A stretch of 64,000 bases of DNA from Tenuibacillus multivorans (GCF_900103915.1 NZ_FNIG01000007.1:1-64000); one strand, 5' to 3'; positions 28,620 to 38,119 are shown, numbered from the stretch's first letter. Made by a program: numbers and translations. Notes: generated from the sequence alone by a model not told the origin.

Positions 28620-28633
28620 AAAGGGGCGAGGAT

Positions 28634-29497
28634 ATGTTAGATGCTTTTTTAAATTATGACTTATTAAGAAACACGTTTTATGCTGGTTTACTTGTCGGTC
28701 TAATCGCCCCATTACTGGGTACGTTTATTGTGGTTCGGCGCCAGTCAATGATTGCGGACGGTTTATCACATGTTACATTAGCCGGTCTTGCTTTTGGACT
28801 ATTGATGCAGAAAAAATATACATTACTGGTGTTTACACCGTTCCATACGGGTATCGCCTTTTCCATCATAGGCGCATTGATTATCGAGAACCTACGAGAT
28901 GTTTATAAAGCCTTTCAAGAGATTGCGATTCCTATTATACTATCGCTTGGTGTTGGATTAAGTATTGTTTTTATCGCACTCGCTGACGGCATAAATACTG
29001 ATATTTTTTCTTATTTATTTGGTTCTGTTGCCGCTGTGAGTGGTGCAGACTTAAGATTAATTCTATATATATCATGGCTCGTCGTGACCTTTGTTGTTTT
29101 CTTATATAAACCTCTATTTGCGTTATCCTTTGATGAAGAATTTGCGAAGGTATCAGGAATTCAAGCAAAGCTGATTCATTTTCTATTTATTGTCATGACG
29201 GCACTTGTTATCTCAGCTTCGATTCGAATCGTTGGTGTATTACTCGTTTCAGCGCTAATGACGTTACCGGTTGCAACGAGTATGCGGATTGCTAAGAGCT
29301 TTAAACAAACGATTATATATAGTATCATTTATGGTGAGATAGCCGTTATAATCGGGCTCACTACGGGGTATTATTTTGAAATTCCACCAGGTGGGACCAT
29401 CGTCATCACATCAGCATTATTGCTCGGATTCACGCTATTGTTTAAACGTATTCAATTCATAGTAGGGATTAAAAGGGATGATCGAAATGCAGCTTAA
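28634..29497 (+). CDS. znuB: Zinc ABC transporter permease
   Basis: A 287-residue ABC-3 family permease with about eight membrane helices. The family stretch MIADGLSHVTLAGLAFG is near the N terminus. It follows znuC by 14 bp and overlaps zur. Confidence 0.94.
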   Translation: MLDAFLNYDLLRNTFYAGLLVGLIAPLLGTFIVVRRQSMIADGLSHVTLAGLAFGLLMQKKYTLLVFTPFHTGIAFSIIGALIIENLRDVYKAFQEIAIPIILSLGVGLSIVFIALADGINTDIFSYLFGSVAAVSGADLRLILYISWLVVTFVVFLYKPLFALSFDEEFAKVSGIQAKLIHFLFIVMTALVISASIRIVGVLLVSALMTLPVATSMRIAKSFKQTIIYSIIYGEIAVIIGLTTGYYFEIPPGGTIVITSALLLGFTLLFKRIQFIVGIKRDDRNAA

Positions 29498-29897
29498 TCA
29501 GGCATTATCAATCTTAAAAAATGAAGGCTATAAATATACGGAAAAACGTGAGGATATTCTATCGTTTTTTAATCAAGTGGATGGGTACCGTACGGCTAGT
29601 GACTTGTTAAATCATTTAAATCAAAAATATCAAGGCATTAGCTATGATACGATTTATCGTAACCTTCATCTGTTTCATGATTTAAGTATCTTAGAAACAA
29701 CAGAGCTTGATGGTGAAAAACATTTTCGCTTATCCTGTGATCATGATGAACACCATCATCACTTCATCTGCAAGTCATGTGGTAAGACAAAAGCAATCAA
29801 ATCATGCCCAATGAATCAATTAAAACAAGACTTTGATGGATACTTTATCGAAAATCACAAATTTGAAATCTACGGATTATGTCCAAGTTGTCATTAA
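29487..29897 (+). CDS. zur: Zinc uptake repressor Zur (Fur family)
   Basis: A 136-residue Fur-family repressor. The winged helix contains TIYRNLHLFHDL; sensing ligands are in DEHHHHFICKSCGKTK and the structural zinc site uses CKSC and the terminal CPSC. The close match to B. subtilis Zur (DTIYRNL, GEKHFR, HKFEIYG) separates it from Fur and PerR. The start at 29487 aligns best with that family; an ATG at 29478 sits against the GGG of the Shine-Dalgarno. It overlaps znuB by 11 bp and should autoregulate through the boxes at 26856-26893. Confidence 0.94.
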   Translation: MQLNQALSILKNEGYKYTEKREDILSFFNQVDGYRTASDLLNHLNQKYQGISYDTIYRNLHLFHDLSILETTELDGEKHFRLSCDHDEHHHHFICKSCGKTKAIKSCPMNQLKQDFDGYFIENHKFEIYGLCPSCH

Positions 29898-29899
29898 TT

Positions 29900-29933
29900 A
29901 AGCCCTAGTCGTGTTAACTAGGGCTTGTTTTAT
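29900..29933 (+). terminator. Terminator of znuACB-zur
   Basis: A 10-bp stem (AAGCCCTAGT and complement) followed by GTTTTAT, 3 bp past the zur stop; it also overlaps the end of the convergent EAL gene. Confidence 0.8.
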
Positions 29934-32218
29934 GCGCGTACATATAATTGTTCAATATCATTTGACGGAATCGGTTTTGAAAAGTAAAACCCTTGACCAA
30001 TCCGACATCCAATAGACACAAGGTAGTTCATTTGATCTGCTGTCTCAATTCCTTCACCAACAATGTCAACCTTACATAGTTTAGCCAGGTCAACAATAAA
30101 GTCCACCATATTTTTCTCTTCATGTTGTCCAATCATGTCGATAAAAGAGCGATCAATTTTGACATAATCAACAGGCAAATCACGCATATATTTTAACGAG
30201 CTATAACCAGTACCAAAGTCATCAATACTAATCTTTACACCCGCTTCTCTGAGTAAGTTTAGCTTATTTAAGTTTCGATCAATGTCCATTGTAATTGATT
30301 CGGTAATTTCAATTTCAAACACACCGGCTGGAATGTCATAATAATCGAGAATATCAATAACATTGTGAACAAATTCTTCATCGGAAAATTGTTTAGCCGA
30401 AATATTAACTGAAAAACTAGGGATCCTCAGTCCAGCTTCCCTCCACTTCACGTAATCCTCACAGGCTCGTTTTAATACATAATCCGTCATCGGAAATATT
30501 AAGCCAGTCTCTTCCGCAATCGGGATAAACACGCCTGGTGAAATCATCCCTTGCTCCGGATGGAACCATCGTGCCAAAGCTTCTACCCCTTGAATGCTAC
30601 CTGTCTCCATATTAATTTTCGGTTGGTAATAAAGATCAATTTCCTCACTTAGAATCGCACGGTGCAATTCATTTTCATAAAAATATGTATCAAGATGATG
30701 ATTCATCGTCTCATCATAAAATTCATATGAATTACGCTCGACTTTAGCACTTTTCAAGGCCGAGTTACCTTTTTGATAGATTTCTTCAAACGTAAACCCA
30801 TCATTCGGATACATCGATATACCAATAGAAATCGTTGGGTGCACAGTCTCATTTCTAATATGCATCGGCTTTTGAAACTCTTCCTGCAATCGGTTAACGA
30901 TATCTACAACCTCAGATTCACCTTTTACCCCTGGAATAAAGATGCCAAATTCATCACCTTTGAGTCGTGCCACCAGCCCGCGATGGCGAACCTGATTTTT
31001 CATCGTTTTCGCAATCGAAACAATTAACTCATCGCCAAAGTCGGTTCCATATTGTTGATTAATAGAATGAAAGCGATCGATATCTAAAATCATAAATGCA
31101 TGCTGGTTTTCGCGATACCGATCAATTTGTTCCTCAGCTTCAACATTAAATGTATTAAAATTATAAAGCCCGGTCACAAAATCAAAATGTTCTAAATAGC
31201 TGATTTCACGTCTAAACTCTCTTTCCGTTGTGTAATCACTGAACATAACCTGTAGTCCAATAGTACGGCCTTCCTGGTCATACAAATTAGAGTAAGCCAA
31301 CTGCAAATATTTTCGATCATTATTAGCATTGGCCACCTCTATATTTTGCTTAAAAACCTCACCCTCGGATTCATTGGTTTTAATATACGACGATGCCCCC
31401 TGTAGTATTTTAGGCATCACCTCAACGATTGATTTTTGCAAGGCATTTTGTCTCGTAATTCCTAGCATCTCTTCAGCTTGTCCGTTCCAAACATTAATAT
31501 GACCGTCTGCATCACAAGCGATTAGACCTAGTGGCGAATGCTCTAAAATAGCCTGGAGCTGTTTTCGTGTGACATACAACATTTGATCCTTTTGTTTTTC
31601 CTCTTTAATATCGACTAGAAATCCGAAGAAATTCGTCAACTTATCCTGTTCATCAAGCACCTGGTGTAGTGTAAATAGCTTTGGAGAGTAATGACCATTT
31701 TGATCGACCATAATGATTTCATCTTCCCAATGACCATCTACATCTAACGTTTGTCTAATAGAACGATAACTCTCCTGTGCTTTAAATTGCAGCACACGCT
31801 CATAACGCCTGCCAAGTAGCTGATCATTTGTGAGACCAATCATCTCCATAAACTGTTTATTCACCTTAAGGATATGACCGTATTCATCTGTAATAAACAG
31901 ACCTTGATCGATATTATTAAAGGCTTCGTTCGTTAAAGAGAGTTCATTCTCATTCTTTTGTAGTTCCTGATAAAAGTTAATATTTTTATGAGTCTCTTTA
32001 ACTAAGTAAAGGTAAAAAAATAAGCCCGTAATAAATATATACATCCAGCCTTTTAAAGATTGCACAAATGACATTGACGGTGCTTCATCTATGAAAAATT
32101 GTAATAAACTATCGGTCGTTGTGATCCACAGTAATCCTATTAATAAATACAAAACTAAAAATTTCGTTGGAAACTGCTTTAGTTGATTGATTTCAAGACT
32201 ATAACGATCGTTACTCAT
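29930..32218 (-). CDS. Membrane PAS-PAS-GGDEF-EAL cyclic di-GMP protein
   Basis: A 762-residue protein with two N-terminal membrane helices (about 20-40 and 57-74), two PAS domains (about 95-205 and 215-335), a GGDEF domain (about 345-505) and an EAL domain (about 512-760). The GGDEF motif reads KGDEF (420-424), so cyclase activity is doubtful. The EAL domain keeps EALARW (546-551), NISAKQF, ITES, IDDFGTGYSS and GEGIET, which suggests active cyclic di-GMP hydrolysis. It probably couples a redox or small-molecule signal to motility or biofilm state. It is convergent with zur and monocistronic. Confidence 0.9.
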   Translation of the reverse strand: MSNDRYSLEINQLKQFPTKFLVLYLLIGLLWITTTDSLLQFFIDEAPSMSFVQSLKGWMYIFITGLFFYLYLVKETHKNINFYQELQKNENELSLTNEAFNNIDQGLFITDEYGHILKVNKQFMEMIGLTNDQLLGRRYERVLQFKAQESYRSIRQTLDVDGHWEDEIIMVDQNGHYSPKLFTLHQVLDEQDKLTNFFGFLVDIKEEKQKDQMLYVTRKQLQAILEHSPLGLIACDADGHINVWNGQAEEMLGITRQNALQKSIVEVMPKILQGASSYIKTNESEGEVFKQNIEVANANNDRKYLQLAYSNLYDQEGRTIGLQVMFSDYTTEREFRREISYLEHFDFVTGLYNFNTFNVEAEEQIDRYRENQHAFMILDIDRFHSINQQYGTDFGDELIVSIAKTMKNQVRHRGLVARLKGDEFGIFIPGVKGESEVVDIVNRLQEEFQKPMHIRNETVHPTISIGISMYPNDGFTFEEIYQKGNSALKSAKVERNSYEFYDETMNHHLDTYFYENELHRAILSEEIDLYYQPKINMETGSIQGVEALARWFHPEQGMISPGVFIPIAEETGLIFPMTDYVLKRACEDYVKWREAGLRIPSFSVNISAKQFSDEEFVHNVIDILDYYDIPAGVFEIEITESITMDIDRNLNKLNLLREAGVKISIDDFGTGYSSLKYMRDLPVDYVKIDRSFIDMIGQHEEKNMVDFIVDLAKLCKVDIVGEGIETADQMNYLVSIGCRIGQGFYFSKPIPSNDIEQLYVRA

Positions 32219-32357
32219 CTATACCACCTTAAACGAAAAAGCTCATACACTTATCTAAAAAATTCGTCATATTTTGTCTATACTACTCTTAATATCGGAC
32301 GATGATTGAATAGTTAAAGTAAAACTTTACATTCTGCTGAAATGTGAGAAGAACGAG

Positions 32358-32428
32358 TCGCCAATTTAAGAGTTGGTGTCGCCAATCTGGGTGTCCGACT
32401 CGCCGTCACGAGCTTCCGATCCGCCAAT
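32358..32428. repeat. Array of TCGCCAAT units with about 21-bp period
   Basis: TCGCCAAT or close variants start at 32358, 32379, 32400 (TCGCCGTC) and 32420 (TCCGCCAAT). Spacing is 21, 21 and 20-21 bp, and the sequences between differ. The array lies between the EAL gene start and the ftsW-like terminator; the rest of 32219-32440 shows no gene. Confidence 0.65.
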
Positions 32429-32433
32429 CCACA

Positions 32434-32470
32434 AGTATAAAAAAAGAGACCGTCCTCTTAAACGATCTCT
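32434..32470 (-). terminator. Terminator of the ftsW-like gene
   Basis: On the minus strand AGAGATCGT pairs with ACGGTCTCT (one mismatch), followed by TTTTTTTAT, 7 bp past the stop. Confidence 0.6.
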
Positions 32471-32476
32471 CTACCA

Positions 32477-33646
32477 TTATTTTGCAGTTTGATAAGTTTG
32501 ATTTGTCGTATCGGGCTCTTCCTCCCTATTATAGCCCCTCGCAATATTGCCTTTAATCGCGATATTCATAAGGATACCGAGAAAAGCAAAAGTAATGAGT
32601 AACGACGATCCGCCATAACTAATTAACGGAAGTGTAATCCCTGTAATCGGTAAAAGACCAGAAATAGCCCCCATGTTAATAATCGCTTGTGAAATGATTT
32701 GAAAGGTGATACCCAATGCGAGCAATCGTCCGAATTGATCTGGTGCACGCTTAGCAATGAGCACGCCTTTATACATAAAGATCATAAACATCCCTACAAC
32801 AAACAAAACACCTAATAAACCCAGCTCCTCTGCGATAACTGACATAATAAAATCCGTGTGAGCTTCAGGTAAAAAGCCCGATTTTTGCACACTATTAGCC
32901 AGTCCAACCCCGTTTATTTCTCCTGAAGCAATCGCAATCAGTGAATGAATTAACTGATAACCATCACCCGATGGATCGGAAAAGGGGTCTAAAAAGGAGG
33001 TCAACCGTTCCATACGGTATTCAGAAAACACGATCAATGGGGCTGCAATCGCCAATGCGACGGCACCTAATCCAATTAAGTGTATGAGTCTAACACCTGC
33101 AAACAATAAGATAATACCGCACGAAATCAAAATCGATGTCGCGGTCCCAAAGTCTGGCTGTAAGACGATTAAGAAAAACACACCACCTAAAATTAATAGT
33201 GGCGGCAAAACGCCATCATTAAATTTATGGAGTCGATCCTGTTTATTCGTATAAGCTTTCGCGAAATATAACACCATCGCGATCTTGGCTAACTCTGATG
33301 GCTGAAATAAAAATAGTTTAAAATCTAACCAACGTCTTGCACCGTTATTAACCACACCTATTTGCGGTATCGCAACTAATATGAGAAATATAATCGATAC
33401 AATAAAAATAATCGGAACAAGTTGCCCCAATCGACGATACGAGAACATACTGATGACAAAAAATACGGCTAAACCTAACATTAACCACAATCGCTGTCGT
33501 TTAAAATAATAGGCTGAATCACTTATGTTAGGATCGATACCTGCATAGACAAAACTAGCACTATAAACCATCACAACCCCGAATAGGGACAGTAACAATA
33601 TAATAACGAGTAATGGGTAGTCCATGTTCTTTAAATGTCTCTTCAA
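32477..33646 (-). CDS. ftsW: FtsW/RodA/SpoVE-family peptidoglycan polymerase
   Basis: A roughly 389-residue SEDS-family protein with ten hydrophobic segments. Family motifs seen are GVVMVYSAS, FKRQRLW, NGARRWLDF, FQPSELAKIAMVLYFA, LQPDFGTA and the C-terminal GLLPITGITLPLISYGGSS. These enzymes polymerise lipid II with a partner PBP in division, elongation or spore cortex. It lies outside the usual ftsW or mur cluster, so the subtype is uncertain. The start was set at a TTG (33646) preceded by AGGATGGTGG; an ATG at 33625 is the alternative, and the ATG at 33715 lacks a ribosome binding site. Confidence 0.85.
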   Translation of the reverse strand: MKRHLKNMDYPLLVIILLLSLFGVVMVYSASFVYAGIDPNISDSAYYFKRQRLWLMLGLAVFFVISMFSYRRLGQLVPIIFIVSIIFLILVAIPQIGVVNNGARRWLDFKLFLFQPSELAKIAMVLYFAKAYTNKQDRLHKFNDGVLPPLLILGGVFFLIVLQPDFGTATSILISCGIILLFAGVRLIHLIGLGAVALAIAAPLIVFSEYRMERLTSFLDPFSDPSGDGYQLIHSLIAIASGEINGVGLANSVQKSGFLPEAHTDFIMSVIAEELGLLGVLFVVGMFMIFMYKGVLIAKRAPDQFGRLLALGITFQIISQAIINMGAISGLLPITGITLPLISYGGSSLLITFAFLGILMNIAIKGNIARGYNREEEPDTTNQTYQTAK

Positions 33647-33744
33647 AGCCAACCACCATCCTATATACACTATAACTGAAAAAATGCTGAAACAGAATAG
33701 GATTTTTTGACGCATTAAGTAGATTGATAGATTTTTATTAGATA

Positions 33745-33857
33745 AACTTAAACAGTTTTTAGTATAACTTAAATAATTTTAATAGAACTTAAACAAAAAA
33801 ATTTATAACTTAAACAATTTGCCAGAAAACTTAAATAGAAATTAAGAAAACTTAAAT
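33745..33857. repeat. Array of six AACTTAAAY units with 21-bp period
   Basis: AACTTAAAC or AACTTAAAT starts at 33745, 33766, 33786, 33807, 33828 and 33849, so spacing is 21, 20, 21, 21, 21 bp. All six would lie on one face of the helix. The intervening sequences are A/T-rich but not conserved. The array fills the region upstream of the ftsW-like gene, where its promoter must lie. Confidence 0.85.
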
Positions 33858-33898
33858 AATTAAAATATATAAGCTTACACACCATTGAAAAAGTATAA

Positions 33899-33925
33899 AA
33901 CTGCCCAGCCTAAGACTGAGCAGTT
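33899..33925 (-). terminator. Terminator of the ABC-F gene
   Basis: AACTGCTCAG pairs with CTGGGCAGTT on the minus strand, followed by TTTATAC, 10 bp past the stop. Confidence 0.75.
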
Positions 33926-33934
33926 ACTTATCTA

Positions 33935-35545
33935 CTAAATAGTTGGTTGGACGTTTATTTTCTTGACGTCATCCAAATACTCTTCATACGTCATTTGTTC
34001 ATCGATGATTCCGTCATCCGTTATTTCTATAATTCGATTCGCAATCGTTTGGATAAACTGATGGTCATGTGAACTGAATATGACGGATCCCTTAAATTTG
34101 ATAAGCCCATTATTTAACGACTGAATCGATTCTAAGTCGAGATGGTTGGTCGGATCATCAAGTAATAAAACATTCGCATTGCTGAGCATCATCCGTGATA
34201 ACATGCAGCGAACCTTCTCACCACCGGATAATACACTCGCTTTTTTAAACACGTCGTCACCTGAGAATAACATTCGGCCTAAAAATCCTCGGACGAATGT
34301 GTCCGTTTCATCCTCTGGGGAATATTGTCTTAACCAATCGATTAAGTTTAAATCGCTACCATCAAAGAACGCCGAATTATCTTTCGGAAAATAAGACTGT
34401 GACGTTGTTACACCCCATTTATAAGTACCTTCATCAGGTTCCATTTCACCCATTAGAATTTTCATTAAGGTTGTAACCGCTAAGTCATCTCCTAATAGTG
34501 CTACTTTATCGTCTTTATTCATTCGGAATGTGACGTTATTTAAAACCTTTTTACCGTCGATTGTTTTACTAACGCCCTCTACTTCTAGAAGGTCGTTACC
34601 GATTTCGCGTTCAGGTGTAAACGCAATATACGGATATTTTCTTGATGACGGTTTAATATCATCAATCTCAATCTTATCCAAAAGTTTCTTACGAGAAGTC
34701 GCTTGCCGTGATTTAGACGCATTGGCACTAAACCGCGCGATAAACTCTTTAAGCTCTTTGACTTTCTCTTCCTTTTTCTTGTTTTGCTCTTGTGCCATTT
34801 TTAAGGCTAGCTGACTGGACTCGTACCAGAAATCATAGTTCCCAACGTATAGCGTAATTTTCTCAAAATCTAAGTCAGCTATATGCGTACACACATTATT
34901 TAAGAAATTACGGTCATGCGAAACAACAATAACGGTGTTTTCAAAGTTAATTAAAAACTCCTCTAACCAGCGAATGGCTTGAATATCTAGACCGTTTGTC
35001 GGCTCATCAAGTAGCAAAATATCAGGATTACCAAATAAAGCCTGTGCTAATAAGACCTTCACACGGTCCGCTTCAGATAGCTCAGACATTTTTTTATCGT
35101 ATAGGGAATCATCTACACCGAGTCCTTGAAGTAAAGTTGCAGCATCGCCTTCAGCTTCCCAACCATTTAACTCCGCGAATTCACCTTCGAGCTCAGCTGC
35201 ACGCATACCATCCTCTTCTGTAAACTCACCTTTGGCATAAATCGCATCTTTTTCTTCCATAATTTGATATAGTCGCTCATGCCCCATCATGACAACCTGA
35301 ATAACCTGCTCATCCTCATAGGCATAGTGATCCTGTTTTAATACAGCAATTCGCTCATCTTTACCGACAGAAACATGCCCTTCCTGAGGCTCAATTTCAC
35401 CAGACAGTATTTTTAAAAATGTTGATTTACCGGCACCATTCGCCCCGATCAACCCATAACAATTTCCGTTTGTAAATTTTATCGAAACATTTTCAAATAG
35501 CTTACGACTCGGAAAACGTAAGCTTACATTAGTCGCTTGTAACAT
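33935..35545 (-). CDS. ABC-F ATPase, YkpA/YbiT-like
   Basis: A 536-residue cytoplasmic protein with two ABC domains and no membrane segment, the ABC-F layout of ribosome-associated factors. Domain 1 has Walker A GANGAGKST and Walker B ILLLDEPTNGLD but its signature reads LSEADRVKV. Domain 2 has a normal signature LSGGEKVRC, a degenerate Walker A (GDDLAVTTL) and Asp in place of the catalytic Glu in VLLLDDPTNHLD. Some of this may be normal for the YkpA branch. The charged linker (about 245-310) is the ribosome-contacting arm. The ATG at 35545 follows GGAGG by 9 nt. Confidence 0.85.
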   Translation of the reverse strand: MLQATNVSLRFPSRKLFENVSIKFTNGNCYGLIGANGAGKSTFLKILSGEIEPQEGHVSVGKDERIAVLKQDHYAYEDEQVIQVVMMGHERLYQIMEEKDAIYAKGEFTEEDGMRAAELEGEFAELNGWEAEGDAATLLQGLGVDDSLYDKKMSELSEADRVKVLLAQALFGNPDILLLDEPTNGLDIQAIRWLEEFLINFENTVIVVSHDRNFLNNVCTHIADLDFEKITLYVGNYDFWYESSQLALKMAQEQNKKKEEKVKELKEFIARFSANASKSRQATSRKKLLDKIEIDDIKPSSRKYPYIAFTPEREIGNDLLEVEGVSKTIDGKKVLNNVTFRMNKDDKVALLGDDLAVTTLMKILMGEMEPDEGTYKWGVTTSQSYFPKDNSAFFDGSDLNLIDWLRQYSPEDETDTFVRGFLGRMLFSGDDVFKKASVLSGGEKVRCMLSRMMLSNANVLLLDDPTNHLDLESIQSLNNGLIKFKGSVIFSSHDHQFIQTIANRIIEITDDGIIDEQMTYEEYLDDVKKINVQPTI

Positions 35546-35620
35546 ATTAAAAATCCTCCACATAGAAACTAGTCAATCCAATACATTATAGCATCTATAT
35601 GGAGGATTGACGAATATTAC

Positions 35621-36754
35621 CTAAGGCTTTAAAACAATCTTAATACAATCATCCTCACGATCATTAAATATTTTATAACCATGCGCCGCTTCCTCTAAAG
35701 ATAATTGATGTGTTACGATATCAGTCGGGTTAAATTCTTCCTTAACAATCATGTCATAAAGCGTAGGCATATACGTAATAGCCGGAGCTTGGCCCATTTT
35801 TAACGTCACGTTTCTCGCAAAAAAGGCTCCGAGCGGAAACAAATTATAATTACCACCGTATACACCTGTGAATTGGACCGTCCCTGCCTTTTTTACGGCT
35901 TTAGTTAAAATTTGAATTGGGCCGAGTGTACCACCTTGAAGCTTAAGCTTTTGCTCTAAATACTCTAAAGGCGATTTTTTTCCGTCCATCCCAACACAAT
36001 CGATGACTACATCCGCGCCACCTTTCGTCATTTCTTTCAAATGCTCTCCCATATCTGGATATTCCGTAAACTCGAACACTTCTACATTATTCGTTTTCTT
36101 GGCATGGTCCATTCGATAATTCAAATAATCTATGGCAATAACACGCTCTGCACCCTTCATCCAGGCAAATTTTTGTGTCATTAATCCAATTGGACCACAG
36201 CCCATGACGATAACAGTGTCTCCTTCCTTAACTCCGGAGTGCTCAACACTCCAGTAAGCAGTAGGTAATACATCTGAAAGAAACAGTAAGGATTCATCCC
36301 TCATCTCGTTTTCTTTAGGGACGACAAAAGGTGTGAAATTTCCAAATGGAACTCTTAAATATTCAGCCTGTCCACCAGGATAGTTTCCGAATTTCTCAGC
36401 ATAGCCAAAATAACCACCCGAATCATAATGCGGATTGGAATTTTCACATTGACTTGTAATTCCTTCTTCACAGTAGGAACATTGACCACAAGAAACAGTA
36501 AAAGGAATGATAACGCGATCACCCTTCTTAACCTTGGTCACCTCAGGGCCTACCTCTTCTACTACTCCCATCGGCTCATGCCCGATAATATAACCTTTTG
36601 GTAATGGGAAATTTCCTTTATATAGATGGAGATCGGAACCACAAATAGCGGTTGAAGTAATTCGTACGATAATGTCATCTTTTCTCTCAATAGTCGGATA
36701 ATCTTCTTTAGTAACCTTAATTTCATGAGGTCCGCGATAAGTTACTGCTTTCAA
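35621..36754 (-). CDS. Zinc-dependent alcohol dehydrogenase (MDR family)
   Basis: A 377-residue medium-chain dehydrogenase. Catalytic zinc ligands are in AICGSDLHL and GHEPMGVV; structural zinc cysteines in CGQCSYCEEGITSQC. The nucleotide site is VMGCGPIGLM followed by an acidic VIAIDY, which suggests NAD. The length and the insert after the zinc loop resemble glutathione-independent formaldehyde dehydrogenase-like enzymes; the substrate is unknown. The start is TTG with GGGAGAG 7 nt upstream. Monocistronic. Confidence 0.85.
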   Translation of the reverse strand: MKAVTYRGPHEIKVTKEDYPTIERKDDIIVRITSTAICGSDLHLYKGNFPLPKGYIIGHEPMGVVEEVGPEVTKVKKGDRVIIPFTVSCGQCSYCEEGITSQCENSNPHYDSGGYFGYAEKFGNYPGGQAEYLRVPFGNFTPFVVPKENEMRDESLLFLSDVLPTAYWSVEHSGVKEGDTVIVMGCGPIGLMTQKFAWMKGAERVIAIDYLNYRMDHAKKTNNVEVFEFTEYPDMGEHLKEMTKGGADVVIDCVGMDGKKSPLEYLEQKLKLQGGTLGPIQILTKAVKKAGTVQFTGVYGGNYNLFPLGAFFARNVTLKMGQAPAITYMPTLYDMIVKEEFNPTDIVTHQLSLEEAAHGYKIFNDREDDCIKIVLKP

Positions 36755-36907
36755 GTTATTTCTCTCCCAACATGATTATTAATTCCGAAAATAGTTTTTC
36801 CTAACTCATGTTAAATATGTAAGCGGAGTTTTCCTAATAAATCCCTTTTATATTAATGCTTAAAATGTACATGTTAAAGGATAAAATGAAAAATTGAGGT
36901 ATGTACC

Positions 36908-38119
36908 ATGAATAGCAAAACAGTTAGTACTTGGTGTATCATATCGATGGCGTCGATTCCACTTGTAATGACCTTAGGAAACTCGATGCTTATACCCGTA
37001 CTCCCCATATTTGAAAATGAAATGAACATCAGTGCCTTTCAATCGAGTATGATTATTACCAGCTATTCGATTGCCGCCATATTATTAATTCCTATTGCTG
37101 GATATTTATCTGACCAGTTCGGAAGGAAAAGGGTGATTATCCCGAGCTTAATCCTTACTTTAATTGGAGGACTTATCGCAGGTTTTGCTTCATTAAAAAT
37201 GGATAATCCTTTTTTTATGGTTATAATTGGAAGAATTTTGCAAGGGATTGGAACGGCAGGTGCATCACCAATTGTTCTACCATTGGTTGGTGATTTATAC
37301 AATGACGATGATGAAAATGCGAGCTCATGTCTTGGCATCATCGAAACTTCAAACACCTTTGGTAAAGTATTAAGTCCAATCGTTGGTGCAGCATTTGCCA
37401 CTTTAATATGGTTTTTACCTTTCTTTGCGATATCAGTATTCAGCTTTATTTCCTTAATCATGGTCTTCTTTTTTATTAAAGTCCCTAAGAATCAAGACAA
37501 ACCCGATCCATTTAAAGAGTTTTTGAAAAGGACTAAAACCATTTTTCAAAATGAAGGAAAATGGTTATACATTGTCTTTATCATTGGTGCCTATATCATG
37601 TTAACCTTGTTTGGCATCTTGTTTTATCTATCTGAAATACTGGAAAAACAACATGATATTGCAGGAATCAAAAAAGGGATTATTTTGGCATTACCACTCC
37701 TAGTCTTATGCTTTGCTTCATTATTAACGGGTAAAAAAATTAAAGGTAATTTGCACGTCATGAAATACATTATCATGGCTTCCTTAATCTTGATGGCTAC
37801 CTTTACACCTTTCATCGGGTTTTTTGAAGATAATGTACGAGTTTTATTACTGATGACAGGCTTTATCGGATTAGCCATTGGTGCCATGCTACCATCATTA
37901 GATGCGATGATAACCGAAAATATTGAAAAACGAGAACGCGGGACGATTACCTCTTTATATAGTTCTTCAAGGTTTATCGGAGTTGCCGCAGGCCCGCCAA
38001 TAATGTCGATACTAATGGAAAGTTATATACACTTAGGCTATATATTGGCTGGTATTCTCGGAATCGCGATTTTTATTTTAGTTATTATCGTTATTAAACC
38101 AGAAAAACAAAGCACATAA
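36908..38119 (+). CDS. Major facilitator superfamily drug efflux-type transporter
   Basis: A 403-residue MFS protein of the DHA1 (12-helix) type. Motif A is GYLSDQFGRKRVI, and a motif C-like GASPIVLPLVGD follows helix 4. It resembles Bmr/Blt-type proton antiporters, but a substrate cannot be deduced. It is divergent from the alcohol dehydrogenase and ends at a bidirectional terminator. The ATG has a GAGGT site. Confidence 0.8.
   Translation: MNSKTVSTWCIISMASIPLVMTLGNSMLIPVLPIFENEMNISAFQSSMIITSYSIAAILLIPIAGYLSDQFGRKRVIIPSLILTLIGGLIAGFASLKMDNPFFMVIIGRILQGIGTAGASPIVLPLVGDLYNDDDENASSCLGIIETSNTFGKVLSPIVGAAFATLIWFLPFFAISVFSFISLIMVFFFIKVPKNQDKPDPFKEFLKRTKTIFQNEGKWLYIVFIIGAYIMLTLFGILFYLSEILEKQHDIAGIKKGIILALPLLVLCFASLLTGKKIKGNLHVMKYIIMASLILMATFTPFIGFFEDNVRVLLLMTGFIGLAIGAMLPSLDAMITENIEKRERGTITSLYSSSRFIGVAAGPPIMSILMESYIHLGYILAGILGIAIFILVIIVIKPEKQST

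Noticed and set aside
32219-32440. Small RNA gene in the TCGCCAAT region
   Set aside because: No promoter plus terminator pair or stable fold was evident beyond the periodic repeats.
33745-33857. Replication iterons or DnaA boxes
   Set aside because: The unit AACTTAAAY does not match DnaA boxes (TTATCCACA), and no replication initiator gene is adjacent.
37063-37887. Long minus-strand frames opposite the MFS transporter
   Set aside because: They mirror the codon pattern of the transporter gene and have no start signals.
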